From the NCBI RefSeq assembly GCF_014268445.2, contig NZ_CP077089.1, positions 5,191,501-5,255,500 on the forward strand: DNA of 64,000 nt. Direction: 5' to 3'. Shown here one piece after another: positions 24,842 through 34,435 of this stretch (position 1 is its first letter; every line of letters begins with the position of its first letter). This DNA comes from Pseudomonas tensinigenes. GTDB lineage: Bacteria > Pseudomonadota > Gammaproteobacteria > Pseudomonadales > Pseudomonadaceae. The translations under genes were made by a program, and so were the position numbers. The notes under the pieces are model-generated. The model had not been told where the DNA came from, made no database searches, and saw only the letters and a program-made list of their open reading frames with translations.

Positions 24842-26284
24842 TCAGAGCAGGAAGATTGTCGCCAACCCCAGGAAGATGAAGAAGCCACCACTGTCGGTCA
24901 TTGCCGTAATCATCACGCTGGCACCCATGGCCGGGTCGCGGCCCATCTTGGCCAGGGTCATCGGGATCAACACACCCATCAACGCCGCCAGCAACAGGTT
25001 GAGCGTCATCGCGGCCGTCATGACCACACCCAGCGACCAACTGCCGTAAAGCAGATAAGCGACCACACCGATCACGCCGCCCCAGACCAGACCGTTGATC
25101 AACCCGACTGCCAGTTCTTTACGCATCAGACGTGAAGTATTACCGGTGCTGACCTGGTCGAGCGCCATGGCGCGAACAATCATGGTGATCGTCTGGTTAC
25201 CGGAGTTACCGCCAATACCCGCCACAATGGGCATCAATGCGGCGAGCGCTACCAGCTTCTCGATCGAGCCTTCAAACAGGCCAATCACACGTGACGCGAC
25301 GAACGCGGTGATCAGATTGATCGCCAGCCACGCCCAACGGTTGCGCAAGGATTTCCATACCGAAGCGAAAATATCTTCCTCTTCACGCAGACCCGCCATG
25401 TTGAGGACTTCGCTTTCACTCTCCTCACGAATCAGGTCGACCATTTCATCGATGGTCAGACGGCCGATCAGCTTGCCGTTCTTGTCGACCACCGGGGCCG
25501 AGATCAAGTCGTAACGTTCGAACGCCTGAGCGGCATCGTAGGCGTCTTCGTCCGGGTGGAAACTTACCGGATCGCTGGCCATGACATCAGCCACCTGCTT
25601 CTCCGGGTCGTTGACCAGCAAACGCTTGATCGGCAGCACGCCTTTGAGCACACCGTCGTAATCAACCACGAACAGCTTGTCGGTATGACCGGGAAGCTCT
25701 TTGAGACGCCGCAGATAGCGCAGCACCACTTCGAGGCTGACATCCTCACGGATCGTCACCATCTCGAAGTCCATCAGCGCACCGACCTGCTCCTCGTCAT
25801 ACGACAAGGCCGAACGGACACGTTCGCGCTGCTGGTTATCGAGGCTCTCCATCAGCTCATGGACGACGTCTCGCGGCAGCTCGGAGGCCAGGTCAGCAAG
25901 TTCGTCGGCGTCCATGTCCTTGGCGGCAGCCAGGAGCTCGTGATCGTCCATGTCGGCGATCAGCGTTTCACGAACGGAATCGGATACTTCGAGAAGAATG
26001 TCGCCGTCGCGATCGGCCTTGACCAGTTGCCAGAGCGTCAGACGATCGTCCAGCGGCAAGGCTTCAAGGATATAGGCGACGTCGGCGGAGTGCAGATCAT
26101 CGAGCTTGCGTTGCAACTCGACGAGATTTTGCCGGTGAACCAGGTTTTCAACCCGGTCGTGATGCGCGCCTTCCTGGCGATGAGTCAGGTCTTCAACGAC
26201 GCGCTGACGCTGCAGCAGCTCGACGACTTGCGCCAGGCGATCCTGCAGGCTTTCCTGTGTTTTCTTTACTTCGATTTCAGACAT
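24842..26284 (-). CDS. mgtE: Magnesium transporter MgtE
   Basis: A 480-residue Mg2+ channel. It has a helical N domain (VELQRKLDDLHSADVAYILEALPLDDRL onward), two CBS domains around residues 170-300 (VLKGVLPIKRLL, VASDPVSFHPDEDAYDAAQAFERYDLISAPVVDKNGKLIGRLTIDEM) and five C-terminal membrane helices with GIGGNSGNQTITMIVRAMAL, the family pore motif. The acidic N and CBS domains act as Mg2+ sensors in the family. The ATG at 26284 is preferred over an upstream in-frame ATG at 26314. Confidence 0.95.
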   Translation of the reverse strand: MSEIEVKKTQESLQDRLAQVVELLQRQRVVEDLTHRQEGAHHDRVENLVHRQNLVELQRKLDDLHSADVAYILEALPLDDRLTLWQLVKADRDGDILLEVSDSVRETLIADMDDHELLAAAKDMDADELADLASELPRDVVHELMESLDNQQRERVRSALSYDEEQVGALMDFEMVTIREDVSLEVVLRYLRRLKELPGHTDKLFVVDYDGVLKGVLPIKRLLVNDPEKQVADVMASDPVSFHPDEDAYDAAQAFERYDLISAPVVDKNGKLIGRLTIDEMVDLIREESESEVLNMAGLREEEDIFASVWKSLRNRWAWLAINLITAFVASRVIGLFEGSIEKLVALAALMPIVAGIGGNSGNQTITMIVRAMALDQVSTGNTSRLMRKELAVGLINGLVWGGVIGVVAYLLYGSWSLGVVMTAAMTLNLLLAALMGVLIPMTLAKMGRDPAMGASVMITAMTDSGGFFIFLGLATIFLL

Positions 26285-26605
26285 AGGCGAACTCCACTCC
26301 CAGCAGCGGGGCACGCCGGAAGGATCAATCAGTCAATTCATGATTGGTGAAACGGGGTACTGAGTAACTACTGGGTAAGTCCATGGAGGTTTTCCATAAG
26401 CCCCGGCGGGGCTGACGGGCGCAATGATACACCGCCTGACGGTTTTAAACGTTAAAAAATCACGGCCGAAACAAGCGCTTGCGAAACAAACCTGAGCACC
26501 GTCCTGATCCGTGCAAATGCGACGACTCATCCTGAAAAGAAAACACACCGGCAGTGAAAAATGTAGCGACTACCCTTTAGCGTAGATCGTCATGGAGGAC
26601 GTCGA

Positions 26606-27124
26606 ATGCCATTGAAATCATCATTGCCTTTACTCACCTGCCTGCTTTTCCTCCCGCCTGCCGAGGGCGCTGCCACCCTTCATCGCTGCGAAGCTATCGA
26701 CGGCAGCATCACCTTCACCAGCATGAGCTGCGCGAGCGGCGAACAGCTGTCCGTGCAGGCAGTCCATCCTTATATGCCCGGGTCGGTTGTGGCGGTGATG
26801 CCGGAGCACAACCACGAAGAAATATCCGGCATGAAAATCAAAGGACGCGAACCTGGCGTTGCTGGCACCGCCGAAGACCCGTGTGGAAACCTGATCGATG
26901 CCAGACAACGTCGCGAAGCAATCATCAATCAACGCGTGATTGCCGGGATGACTCAGCAGGATGTCGAAAGCGCACTGGGCAAGCCGGACAAGGTGAATAT
27001 TCGGACATCGACGACGAGCTATCGCTATGACCTCAAGCGAGGCCGAAGTGCTCAAGTCGATTTTGATGAGAGGGGCTGCGTGAAAGGAAAAGCCAAATCC
27101 CGGACAGCAAAAAGCCCGCGTTAA
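26606..27124 (+). CDS. Exported protein with DUF4124-like N-terminus and SmpA-like C-terminus
   Basis: 172 residues. The signal peptide is LPLLTCLLFLPPAEGAA. TLHRCEAIDGSITFTSMSCASGEQLS resembles the DUF4124 fold (cysteine pair, aromatic). RVIAGMTQQDVESALGKPDKVNIRTSTTSYRYDL (from about residue 110) resembles the small SmpA/OmlA-type motif GMT-X(n)-GKPD. GGAGG precedes the ATG. The stop codon lies inside a hairpin terminator. Periplasmic; function unknown. Confidence 0.7.
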   Translation: MPLKSSLPLLTCLLFLPPAEGAATLHRCEAIDGSITFTSMSCASGEQLSVQAVHPYMPGSVVAVMPEHNHEEISGMKIKGREPGVAGTAEDPCGNLIDARQRREAIINQRVIAGMTQQDVESALGKPDKVNIRTSTTSYRYDLKRGRSAQVDFDERGCVKGKAKSRTAKSPR

Positions 27125-27136
27125 ACGCGGGCTTTT
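27111..27136 (+). terminator. Terminator overlapping the end of the upstream gene
   Basis: AAAGCCCGCG-TTAAA-CGCGGGCTTTT; the TAA stop at 27122-27124 forms part of the loop. Confidence 0.85.
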
Positions 27137-27143
27137 CGGTATA

Positions 27144-27220
27144 TGGTGCACTCGACAGGATTCGAACCTGTGACCGCTCGGTTCGTAGCCGAGTACTCTA
27201 TCCAGCTGAGCTACGAGTGC
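27144..27220 (-). tRNA. tRNA-Arg (ACG), copy 1
   Basis: 77 nt with encoded CCA. The minus strand begins GCACTCGTAGCTCAGCTGGA, has anticodon loop CTACGAA (ACG) and T-loop GTTCGAATC. ACG is read as inosine-modified ICG and covers CGU, CGC and CGA. Confidence 0.95.
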
Positions 27221-27292
27221 AATTTGTGTTTTTAGACCAGACCACAACTGGCTGAAACCAAGTTATTCACATTGCTGCAACTAACTCTTAAA

Positions 27293-27369
27293 TGGTGCAC
27301 TCGACAGGATTCGAACCTGTGACCGCTCGGTTCGTAGCCGAGTACTCTATCCAGCTGAGCTACGAGTGC
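27293..27369 (-). tRNA. tRNA-Arg (ACG), copy 2
   Basis: Identical in sequence to copy 1, 149 bp away, separated by a 72-bp spacer that is nearly the same as the next spacer. Confidence 0.95.
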
Positions 27370-27441
27370 ATTTGTGTTTGTTAGACCAGATCACACCTGG
27401 TTGAAGCCAAGTTATTTACATTGCTGTAACTAACTCTTAAA

Positions 27442-27518
27442 TGGTGCACTCGACAGGATTCGAACCTGTGACCGCTCGGTTCGTAGCCGAGTACTCTATC
27501 CAGCTGAGCTACGAGTGC
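27442..27518 (-). tRNA. tRNA-Arg (ACG), copy 3
   Basis: Identical to copies 1 and 2, again offset by exactly 149 bp. It is transcriptionally first of the three on the minus strand. Confidence 0.95.
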
Positions 27519-27625
27519 ATTTGTTGCGCCGCATTATAGCCCGTCTAATCTCTATTCCAACCACTTTTTCTAATAAATTCAACAACTTACAGAAAAAGCC
27601 AGATTACGACGTACTAAGCAAATAA

Positions 27626-27716
27626 TGGCGGAGAACGGGGGATTCGAACCCCCGACACCCTTTTGAGGTGTACTCCCTTAGCAGGGGAGCGCCTTCGGCC
27701 ACTCGGCCAGCTCTCC
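27626..27716 (-). tRNA. tRNA-Ser (GCT)
   Basis: 91-nt class II tRNA with a long variable arm and encoded CCA. Anticodon loop CTGCTAA (GCT); acceptor GGAGAGC pairs with GTTCTCC. Sits immediately downstream of rsmA, the same neighbourhood as in other pseudomonads. Confidence 0.95.
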
Positions 27717-27778
27717 GCAACACGGGGCGTATCTTAACCAACCTTTTCCCCGTTTGCAAACATAAAAATCGATAAAAA

Positions 27779-27967
27779 TTAATGGCTTGGTTCTTCGTCC
27801 TTCTCTTTCTTTATACGCAGGTAAATTTCCTCACGGTGCACGGCAACCTCTTTCGGGGCGTTGACGCCGATACGCACTTGGTTTCCTTTAACGCCGAGCA
27901 CGGTCACGGTGATTTCGCCATCACCGATAATCAGGCTTTCTGCGCACCGACGAGTCAGAATCAGCAT
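27779..27967 (-). CDS. rsmA: Carbon storage regulator RsmA/CsrA
   Basis: A 62-residue RNA-binding post-transcriptional regulator that represses translation at GGA motifs and is titrated by Gac-controlled small RNAs. [52 protein letters not shown] is the complete CsrA fold. AGGAGA is 5 nt upstream of the ATG at 27967; an upstream start would add six unsupported residues. Located between lysC and tRNA-Ser as in P. aeruginosa. Confidence 0.97.
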   Translation of the reverse strand: MLILTRRCAESLIIGDGEITVTVLGVKGNQVRIGVNAPKEVAVHREEIYLRIKKEKDEEPSH

Positions 27968-28108
27968 ACCTTTCTCCTCACGCAATTCAGTTCAGGGACA
28001 ACAGTCTGCAAAAAAAAGGCACCCGACCTACAACCGGAGCGATCGTAGCCCTACATGCCTGAGTATTGACCAGCGCGAGCAAAAGAACAGTTCAGGGCTC
28101 GCGCCATT

Positions 28109-28143
28109 CAAAAAATAAAGGGCGCGGTCAGACCGCGCCCTTC
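28109..28143 (-). terminator. lysC terminator
   Basis: GGGCGCGGTC-AGA-GACCGCGCCC type stem (GGGCGCGGTC / CCGCGCCC) with AAAAAATAAA on its left; on the minus strand the stem runs into a T-rich tail, 12 bp after the lysC stop. Confidence 0.8.
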
Positions 28144-28154
28144 AAGAAACGGAA

Positions 28155-29396
28155 TTACTCGCCTTGACGGGCCGGAGCATCCAGTTCGAAAGCCGTGTGC
28201 AGGGCGCGCACGGCCAGTTCCAGATACTTCTCTTCGATGACCACGGAAACCTTGATTTCCGAGGTCGAGATCATCTGGATGTTGATGCTTTCTTTTGCCA
28301 GGGATTCGAACATGCGGCTGGCCACGCCTGCGTGGGAACGCATGCCGACGCCGACGATCGAGACCTTGGCAATCTTGGTGTCGCCAACCACTTCACGGGC
28401 ACCGATCTCGCGAGCGGTGTTTTCCAGCACGGTCTGTGCGGCCTGGTAGTCGTTGCGGTGCACGGTGAAGGTGAAGTCGGTGGTGTTATCGTGCGCAACG
28501 TTCTGCACGATCATGTCGACTTCGATGTTCGCGGCACTGATCGGGCCGAGAATCTTGAACGCCACGCCCGGGGTGTCTGGCACGCCACGGATGGTCAGCT
28601 TGGCTTCATCGCGGTTGAAAGCGATGCCGGAAATGATCGGCTGTTCCATGGTTTCCTCTTCATCAATAGTAATGAGGGTGCCCGGACCCTCCTTGAAGCT
28701 GTGCAGTACGCGCAGCGGAACGTTGTACTTGCCGGCGAATTCCACCGCACGGATCTGCAACACCTTGGAACCGAGGCTGGCCATTTCCAGCATCTCTTCA
28801 AAGGTGATCTTGTCCAGGCGCTGAGCGACTGGAACCACACGCGGGTCGGTGGTGTAAACACCATCAACGTCGGTGTAGATCTGGCACTCGTCAGCCTTCA
28901 ACGCGGCAGCCAGTGCCACGCCGGTAGTGTCGGAACCGCCACGACCAAGGGTGGTGATGTTGCCGTGCTCGTCGACGCCCTGGAAACCGGCGACAACCAC
29001 CACGCGACCCGCTTTCAGATCACCACGAATCTTCTGGTCATCAATCTGCAAGATACGCGCTTTATTGTGCGCACTGTCGGTCAGGATCCGCACCTGATTA
29101 CCGGTGTACGAAACCGCTGGCACACCGCGCTTGATCAGCGCCATGGCCAACAGGGCAATCGTCACCTGCTCACCGGTGGAAACGATCACGTCCAGTTCAC
29201 GCGGAACCGGTTGGCCATCGCCACTGATTTGCTTGGCCAGATCGATCAGACGGTTGGTTTCGCCGCTCATTGCAGACAGCACAACCACCAGGTCATCGCC
29301 GGCATCGCGGAATTTCTTAACCTTGTCGGCGACCTGCTCGATTCTCTCGACAGTACCGACCGAGGTGCCTCCAAATTTCTGTACGATCAAAGCCAT
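28155..29396 (-). CDS. lysC: Aspartate kinase LysC
   Basis: A 413-residue enzyme that phosphorylates aspartate, the first step to lysine, threonine and methionine. MALIVQKFGGTSVGTVERI has the KFGGTS catalytic motif. Conserved elements include GRGGSDTTGVALAAAL and YTDVDGVYTTDPR. The C-terminal third holds two ACT domains (LTIRGVPDTPGVAFKIL and VSIVGVGMRSHAGVASRMF) for feedback control by lysine and threonine. Downstream of alaS in the same direction. Confidence 0.96.
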   Translation of the reverse strand: MALIVQKFGGTSVGTVERIEQVADKVKKFRDAGDDLVVVLSAMSGETNRLIDLAKQISGDGQPVPRELDVIVSTGEQVTIALLAMALIKRGVPAVSYTGNQVRILTDSAHNKARILQIDDQKIRGDLKAGRVVVVAGFQGVDEHGNITTLGRGGSDTTGVALAAALKADECQIYTDVDGVYTTDPRVVPVAQRLDKITFEEMLEMASLGSKVLQIRAVEFAGKYNVPLRVLHSFKEGPGTLITIDEEETMEQPIISGIAFNRDEAKLTIRGVPDTPGVAFKILGPISAANIEVDMIVQNVAHDNTTDFTFTVHRNDYQAAQTVLENTAREIGAREVVGDTKIAKVSIVGVGMRSHAGVASRMFESLAKESINIQMISTSEIKVSVVIEEKYLELAVRALHTAFELDAPARQGE

Positions 29397-29486
29397 TTCA
29401 AAGCCGCCTCTGCCCATGAAGGGCGCCCAATAATTACTCGAACAGCCGCGCGGCCCGCCACTAGACTGCGGGCCGCACGGACTGTC

Positions 29487-32105
29487 TTATAAACCCTGCT
29501 CGACGAATGGAACGGTCAGCGCCAATGCACCATCCAGCGCGCCGGCGTCGATACCGCCGCCCTGCGCCATGTCCGGACGACCACCGCCCTTCCCGCCCAC
29601 TGCCGCAGCAGCCTGCTTCATCAAATCACCGGCTTTGAGTTGGCCAGTCAGGTCCTTGGTTACGCCTGCAACCAGTACGACCTTTTCCTCATGGACACTG
29701 CCGAGCAGGATCACTGCGCGGCCGAGTTTGTTCTTCAACTGATCAACCAGCGCCAGCAGCGCCTTGGCGTCCTGACCATCCAGACGTGCGGCCAGAACCT
29801 TCACGCCCTTGACGTCCAGAGCCGAGGACGACAGATCGTCGCCCGCAGCGCTGGCCGCCTTGGCTTGCAACTGCTCGAGTTGCTTCTCCAGTTGGCGGTT
29901 GCGCTCGAGCACAGCCGACAGCTTGTCGATCAGGTTGTCGCGGCTGCCCTTGACCAGGCTGGCCGCTTCCTTGAGTTGTTCTTCTGCCGCGTTCAAGTAG
30001 GCCAGTGCTTGCGCACCAGTGACGGCCTCGATACGACGCACGCCCGATGCCACACCGCCTTCGCTGATGATTTTCAGCAGGCCGATGTCGCCGGTACGGT
30101 TGGCGTGGATACCGCCGCACAGTTCGACGGAGAAATCGCCGCCCATGCTCAACACGCGGACATTGTCGCCGTACTTCTCGCCGAACAGCGCCATGGCGCC
30201 TTTGTTCTTGGCGGTTTCGATGTCGGTTTCTTCGGTTTCAACCGCGGAGTTCTTGCGAATCTCGGCATTGACGATGTCTTCCAGCGCTTTGATCTGTTCC
30301 GGCTTGATCGCTTCAAAGTGGCTGAAGTCGAAACGCAGACGCTGACTATCGACCAACGAACCTTTCTGCTGAACGTGCTCGCCCAGTACCTGACGCAGTG
30401 CAGCGTGCAACAAGTGCGTGGCCGAGTGGTTCAACGAAGTGGCGTGACGCACTTCGGCGTCGACGTGGGTTTCCACTGGCGCGCCAATGGTCAGGCTGCC
30501 CGAATCCAGCACACCGTGGTGCAGGAAAGCGCCGCCGGTCTTGGTGGTGTCGCGCACATCAAAACGTGCGTTGCCCGCCTGCAGGAAACCGCAGTCGCCG
30601 ATCTGGCCGCCGGATTCAGCGTAGAACGGCGTCTGATTCAGCACGATCACCGCCTCTTCGCCTTCATTCAAGACGTCGACCGACTGGCCGTCTTTATAGA
30701 TAGCGACGATTTTGGCCGAACCGCTAGTGTCTTTGTAACCGGTGAACTCGGTGGCCACATCAACCTTGACCAGGGTGTTGTAGTCCAGACCGAACGAGCT
30801 GGCGGAACGCGCACGAACACGTTGGGCTTCCATCTCACGTTCGAAACCGGCTTCGTCGACAGTCAGGCTGCGCTCGCGGGCGATGTCGGCGGTCAGGTCC
30901 ATCGGGAAACCGTAGGTGTCGTAGAGTTTGAACACCACGTCGCCCGGCACCACGGTGCCTTTGAGTTCCAGCAGGTCCTGCTCGAGGATCTTCAGGCCGT
31001 GCTCCAGAGTCTTGGAGAACTGCTCTTCTTCAGCCTTGAGCACGCGCTCGATGTTGCTCTGCTGCTTCTTCAGTTCCGGGAAGGCTTCGCCCATCTCGGC
31101 GACCAGCGCGGCAACAATCTTGTAGAAGAAGCTGCCAGTGGCGCCCAGCTTGTTGCCGTGACGGCAGGCGCGACGGATGATCCGGCGCAGTACATAACCG
31201 CGACCTTCGTTGGACGGCAGCACGCCGTCAGCGATCAGGAAACCGCACGAACGGATGTGGTCAGACACGACTTTCAGCGAAGACTGGTCGCCATTTTCGC
31301 AACCGATGGCTTCAGCCGAAGCCTTCAGCAGGTTCTTGAACAGATCAATGTCGTAGTTGGAATTGACGTGCTGCATCACCGCACTGATCCGCTCCAGGCC
31401 CATGCCGGTGTCGACCGATGGCGCTGGCAACGGATGCAACACGCCATCGGCGGTGCGGTTGAACTGCATGAACACGTTGTTCCAGATCTCGATGTAACGG
31501 TCACCGTCTTCTTCCGCCGAGCCCGGTGGGCCGCCCCAGATGTGGTCGCCGTGATCGTAGAAAATCTCGGTGCACGGGCCGCACGGGCCGGTATCGCCCA
31601 TGGTCCAGAAGTTGTCGGAGGCGTATGGCGCGCCCTTGTTGTCGCCGATGCGGATCATGCGCTCGACCGGCACACCGATTTCTTTGGTCCAGATGTCATA
31701 CGCTTCATCGTCGGAGGCGTAGACGGTGACCCAGAGTTTTTCCTTCGGCAGTTGCAGAACGCCGGTCAGGAAGGTCCACGCGTAGGTAATCGCGTCTTTC
31801 TTGAAATAGTCGCCGAAGCTGAAGTTACCGAGCATTTCGAAGAATGTGTGGTGACGGGCGGTATAACCGACGTTTTCCAGGTCGCTGTTCTTGCCACCGG
31901 CACGCACGCACTTCTGGCTGCTGGTCGCACGGGTGTACGCACGTTTTTCCTGGCCCAGGAAGCAGTCCTTGAACTGGTTCATCCCCGCGTTAGTGAACAG
32001 CAGGGTTGGGTCGTTGCCCGGAATCAAAGAGCTGGAGGCTACACGGGTGTGGCCTTGCTCTTCGAAGAAGCGAAGGAAGGCTTCACGGATTTCTGCGCTT
32101 TTCAT
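29487..32105 (-). CDS. alaS: Alanyl-tRNA synthetase
   Basis: 872 residues, usual length. [29 protein letters not shown] starts the class II catalytic domain. [19 protein letters not shown] is motif 2 region, and [10 protein letters not shown] and [15 protein letters not shown] belong to the core. The editing domain carries [11 protein letters not shown] (HXXXH) and [14 protein letters not shown] (CXXXH). A coiled C-Ala region with the Gly-rich end [15 protein letters not shown] completes it. The ATG at 32105 is chosen because upstream residues are non-homologous. Confidence 0.97.
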   Translation of the reverse strand: MKSAEIREAFLRFFEEQGHTRVASSSLIPGNDPTLLFTNAGMNQFKDCFLGQEKRAYTRATSSQKCVRAGGKNSDLENVGYTARHHTFFEMLGNFSFGDYFKKDAITYAWTFLTGVLQLPKEKLWVTVYASDDEAYDIWTKEIGVPVERMIRIGDNKGAPYASDNFWTMGDTGPCGPCTEIFYDHGDHIWGGPPGSAEEDGDRYIEIWNNVFMQFNRTADGVLHPLPAPSVDTGMGLERISAVMQHVNSNYDIDLFKNLLKASAEAIGCENGDQSSLKVVSDHIRSCGFLIADGVLPSNEGRGYVLRRIIRRACRHGNKLGATGSFFYKIVAALVAEMGEAFPELKKQQSNIERVLKAEEEQFSKTLEHGLKILEQDLLELKGTVVPGDVVFKLYDTYGFPMDLTADIARERSLTVDEAGFEREMEAQRVRARSASSFGLDYNTLVKVDVATEFTGYKDTSGSAKIVAIYKDGQSVDVLNEGEEAVIVLNQTPFYAESGGQIGDCGFLQAGNARFDVRDTTKTGGAFLHHGVLDSGSLTIGAPVETHVDAEVRHATSLNHSATHLLHAALRQVLGEHVQQKGSLVDSQRLRFDFSHFEAIKPEQIKALEDIVNAEIRKNSAVETEETDIETAKNKGAMALFGEKYGDNVRVLSMGGDFSVELCGGIHANRTGDIGLLKIISEGGVASGVRRIEAVTGAQALAYLNAAEEQLKEAASLVKGSRDNLIDKLSAVLERNRQLEKQLEQLQAKAASAAGDDLSSSALDVKGVKVLAARLDGQDAKALLALVDQLKNKLGRAVILLGSVHEEKVVLVAGVTKDLTGQLKAGDLMKQAAAAVGGKGGGRPDMAQGGGIDAGALDGALALTVPFVEQGL

Positions 32106-32179
32106 TAGGTTCTTCCACGGAGGCTGCGGCCAAAGGCCTGTTCGAAACGTCAACAGACGAAGCGACGGCAAAGGGCCGC

Positions 32180-32208
32180 ATTATATCGGCCCTGCGCGCG
32201 GGGTACAG
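32180..32208 (-). promoter_or_regulatory. Possible alaS promoter
   Basis: On the minus strand TATAAT (complement of 32180-32185) is a perfect -10 box about 75 bp upstream of the ATG; the -35 region (CTGTAC) is weak. Confidence 0.35.
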
Positions 32209-32251
32209 CGTGTTTATACGATAGAAACGGTCAATTGGACGGCTAACGCTG

Positions 32252-33256
32252 TCACTTGCGCGAAAACTCGACGAATGTCGCGATCACTTGCTCGATTTGC
32301 GAGCGATTGACGTCCATGTGCGTGACCATGCGCAGACGCGCGGCGGCGCTCAATTTGATCCCGCGTTCGGCGGCAAAGGCCTTGATCGCTTCGGCTTTGT
32401 CGCCCATTTGCACATAAACCATGTTGGTTTGCACGGGTTCGACGATGAAACCTGCTTCACGCAGACCTTCGGCGAGCAATTGCGCATTGGCGTGATCGTC
32501 GGCCAGACGCTCAACGTTGTGATCCAGCGCATACAGCCCCGCCGCCGCCAACAGTCCAGCCTGACGCATGCCGCCGCCGACCATTTTGCGCAGACGGCGA
32601 GCCTTGCCGATCAACTCGGCCGAACCGCACAACACCGAACCCACCGGCGCGCCGAGCCCTTTGGACAAGCACACCGACACTGAGTCGAAATGCTGGGTGA
32701 TTTCCCGTGCATCGACGCCCAGCTTGACCGCCGCGTTGTAAAGACGCGCGCCGTCGAGGTGCAACTGGAGACCATGGTCTTGGGTGAATTGGCGGGCCCG
32801 AGCCAGGTATTCCAGTGGCAGCACTTTGCCCTGCATGGTGTTTTCCAGCGCCAGCAAACGAGTCCGGGCGAAGTGAAAGTCGTCAGGCTTGATCGCTGCG
32901 GCGACCTGATCCAGATCCAGCGAACCGTCCGCCTGCACTTCCAGCGGCTGTGGCTGAATCGAACCGAGCACCGCCGCGCCACCGCCCTCGTATTTGTAGG
33001 TATGCGCCTGCTGACCCACGACGTATTCGTCGCCGCGCTCACAGTGCGCCATCAACCCCAACAGGTTGCTCATGGTGCCCGTCGGCACGAACAACGCGGC
33101 GGCGAACCCCAGACGCTTGGCCAATTCTGCTTCCAGACGATTCACCGTTGGATCTTCGCCGTACACGTCATCGCCAGTGTCCGCCGCAGTCATCGCGTCG
33201 AGCATGGCCGGAGTCGGTTGGGTGACGGTGTCGCTGCGAAGATCGATAACGCTCAT
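32252..33256 (-). CDS. ltaE: Low-specificity L-threonine aldolase
   Basis: A 334-residue PLP enzyme that cleaves L-threonine/allo-threonine to glycine and acetaldehyde. [42 protein letters not shown] is the family N-terminus. [11 protein letters not shown] and [18 protein letters not shown] (PLP lysine in SKGLGAP) are active-site motifs. Single gene upstream of alaS with a 146-bp gap. Confidence 0.93.
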   Translation of the reverse strand: MSVIDLRSDTVTQPTPAMLDAMTAADTGDDVYGEDPTVNRLEAELAKRLGFAAALFVPTGTMSNLLGLMAHCERGDEYVVGQQAHTYKYEGGGAAVLGSIQPQPLEVQADGSLDLDQVAAAIKPDDFHFARTRLLALENTMQGKVLPLEYLARARQFTQDHGLQLHLDGARLYNAAVKLGVDAREITQHFDSVSVCLSKGLGAPVGSVLCGSAELIGKARRLRKMVGGGMRQAGLLAAAGLYALDHNVERLADDHANAQLLAEGLREAGFIVEPVQTNMVYVQMGDKAEAIKAFAAERGIKLSAAARLRMVTHMDVNRSQIEQVIATFVEFSRK

Positions 33257-33380
33257 GAACCTGGCCTCAAGTCCGCAGGGGAAATCCCTTTACGAAGTGG
33301 AATTACTGCGGTCATTGCGTGGATTAATCAACCCTTGTGCGCGAAAAGGTCAGGTTACTTCTTGAGAACACGCCATCCAT

Positions 33381-33467
33381 GTGGGAGCGAGCCTGCTCGC
33401 GAAAGCAGTCTGTCAGTGACACATCTGCTGACTGACACACTGCTTTCGCGAGCAGGCTCGCTCCCAC
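33381..33467. repeat. REP pair (REPIN), inward orientation
   Basis: GTGGGAGCGAGCCTGCTCGC at 33381 and the inverted copy ending at 33467, with a variable 40-bp centre. Between ltaE and the FMN riboswitch. Confidence 0.9.
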
Positions 33468-33534
33468 AGGTTCTGTGCAGGGCCGGAAAATATGTGTTAA
33501 AAACGCTGCGCCGCCCGAGAAGGGCGGCAAAAAC

Positions 33535-33700
33535 GTTCTCAGGGCGGGGTGCAATTCCCCACCGGCGGTAATTGCGCGCAATGCGCATAGCCCGCGAGCG
33601 CTTGGCGACGAACACGGCATTAGCGGTGATCGACGGCAAGGTCAGCAGACCCGGTGTGATCCCGGGGCCGACGGTCATAGTCCGGATGAAGAGAGAACGG
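33535..33700 (+). ncRNA. FMN riboswitch (RFN element)
   Basis: CTCAGGGCGGGGTGCAATTC, CCCCACCGGCGGTAAT, AGCCCGCGAGCG, GGTCAGCAGACCCGGTG, CCGGGGCCGACGGTCATAG and GTCCGGATGAAGAGAG occur in the canonical RFN order. It lies ~100 bp upstream of ribH, so FMN should shut off ribH expression. Confidence 0.95.
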
Positions 33701-33803
33701 GATTAACGCCAAAGGGCCGTCCGCGCGATGTTGTGCGTGTGCGCACCCTTGAATCCCTTTCGATTCATAACGCCCTGTTTTTCACACAAACAGGAGTCAG
33801 AAC

Positions 33804-34313
33804 ATGCAACCCACCGCTATCGATAGCAAAAGCAAACACCCTCATGGCGAGCGCGTCGCGTTCATCCAGGCCTGCTGGCACAAGGAAATCGTCGACCAGA
33901 GCCGTAAAGGCTTCGTTGCCGAAATGATTGCCCTGGGTTATCAGGAATCCGACATCGATATCTTCGAAGTCGGCGGCGCCTTTGAAATGCCCCTGCACGC
34001 CAAGTTGCTGGCGAAGACCGGTCGTTATGCCGGCATCGTCGCCGCAGCCCTGGTGGTGGATGGCGGCATCTACCGTCACGAGTTCGTTGCCCAATCGGTG
34101 GTCAGCGGCCTGATGCAAGTGCAACTGGAAACCGAAGTGCCGGTGTTCTCGGTATCCCTGACCCCGCATCACTTCCATGCCGGTGACGAGCATCAGAAGT
34201 TCTTCTTTGAGCACTTTGTGCACAAGGGTCAGGAAGCGGCGCGGACTTGCGCGGATACGCTGCGCAAGGTTCGCGCACTGCGCCGCACCGAGCCGCATGC
34301 TGTAGCCGTCTAA
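33804..34313 (+). CDS. ribH: 6,7-dimethyl-8-ribityllumazine synthase, type II (RibH2-like)
   Basis: A 169-residue penultimate enzyme of riboflavin synthesis. FIQACWHKEIVDQSRKGFVAEM, FEVGGAFEMPLHAKLLAKTGRYAGIVAAALVVDGGIYRHEFVAQSVVSGLMQVQLETEVPVFSVSLTPHHFH follow the lumazine synthase fold. The sequence with its HHFHAGDEHQKFFFEHF tail resembles the type II (decameric, RibH2) group rather than the usual RibH in a rib operon. Directly governed by the FMN riboswitch and monocistronic, so it is probably a second, FMN-regulated copy (inference). Confidence 0.88.
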   Translation: MQPTAIDSKSKHPHGERVAFIQACWHKEIVDQSRKGFVAEMIALGYQESDIDIFEVGGAFEMPLHAKLLAKTGRYAGIVAAALVVDGGIYRHEFVAQSVVSGLMQVQLETEVPVFSVSLTPHHFHAGDEHQKFFFEHFVHKGQEAARTCADTLRKVRALRRTEPHAVAV

Positions 34314-34322
34314 GCCTCCAAC

Positions 34323-34431
34323 GATCGTTCCCCTGCTCTGCGTGGGAATGCCTCAATGGACCGCTCTGCGTCCGCTTTGGGACGCGGAGCGTCCCGGGCT
34401 GCATTCCCACGCGGAGCGTGGGAACGATCAT
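34323..34431. repeat. Palindromic intergenic repeat, second family
   Basis: ACGATCGTTCCC ... and ... GTGGGAACGATCA are inverted at the ends, with GCTCTGCGTGGGAATGC and GCATTCCCACGCGGAGC inside, about 109 bp in all. A repeat type common between Pseudomonas genes, unrelated to the REP pairs. It lies between the convergent ribH and astE. Confidence 0.8.
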
Positions 34432-34435
34432 CACG

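Noticed and set aside
26395..26415. AGCCCCGGCGGGGCT hairpin upstream of mgtE considered as a magnesium riboswitch
   Set aside because: Too short and simple; no M-box or mgtA-leader features seen.
29640..32108. 822-codon plus-strand frame opposite alaS
   Set aside because: Shadow of alaS caused by high-GC codon bias; no domains or start signals.
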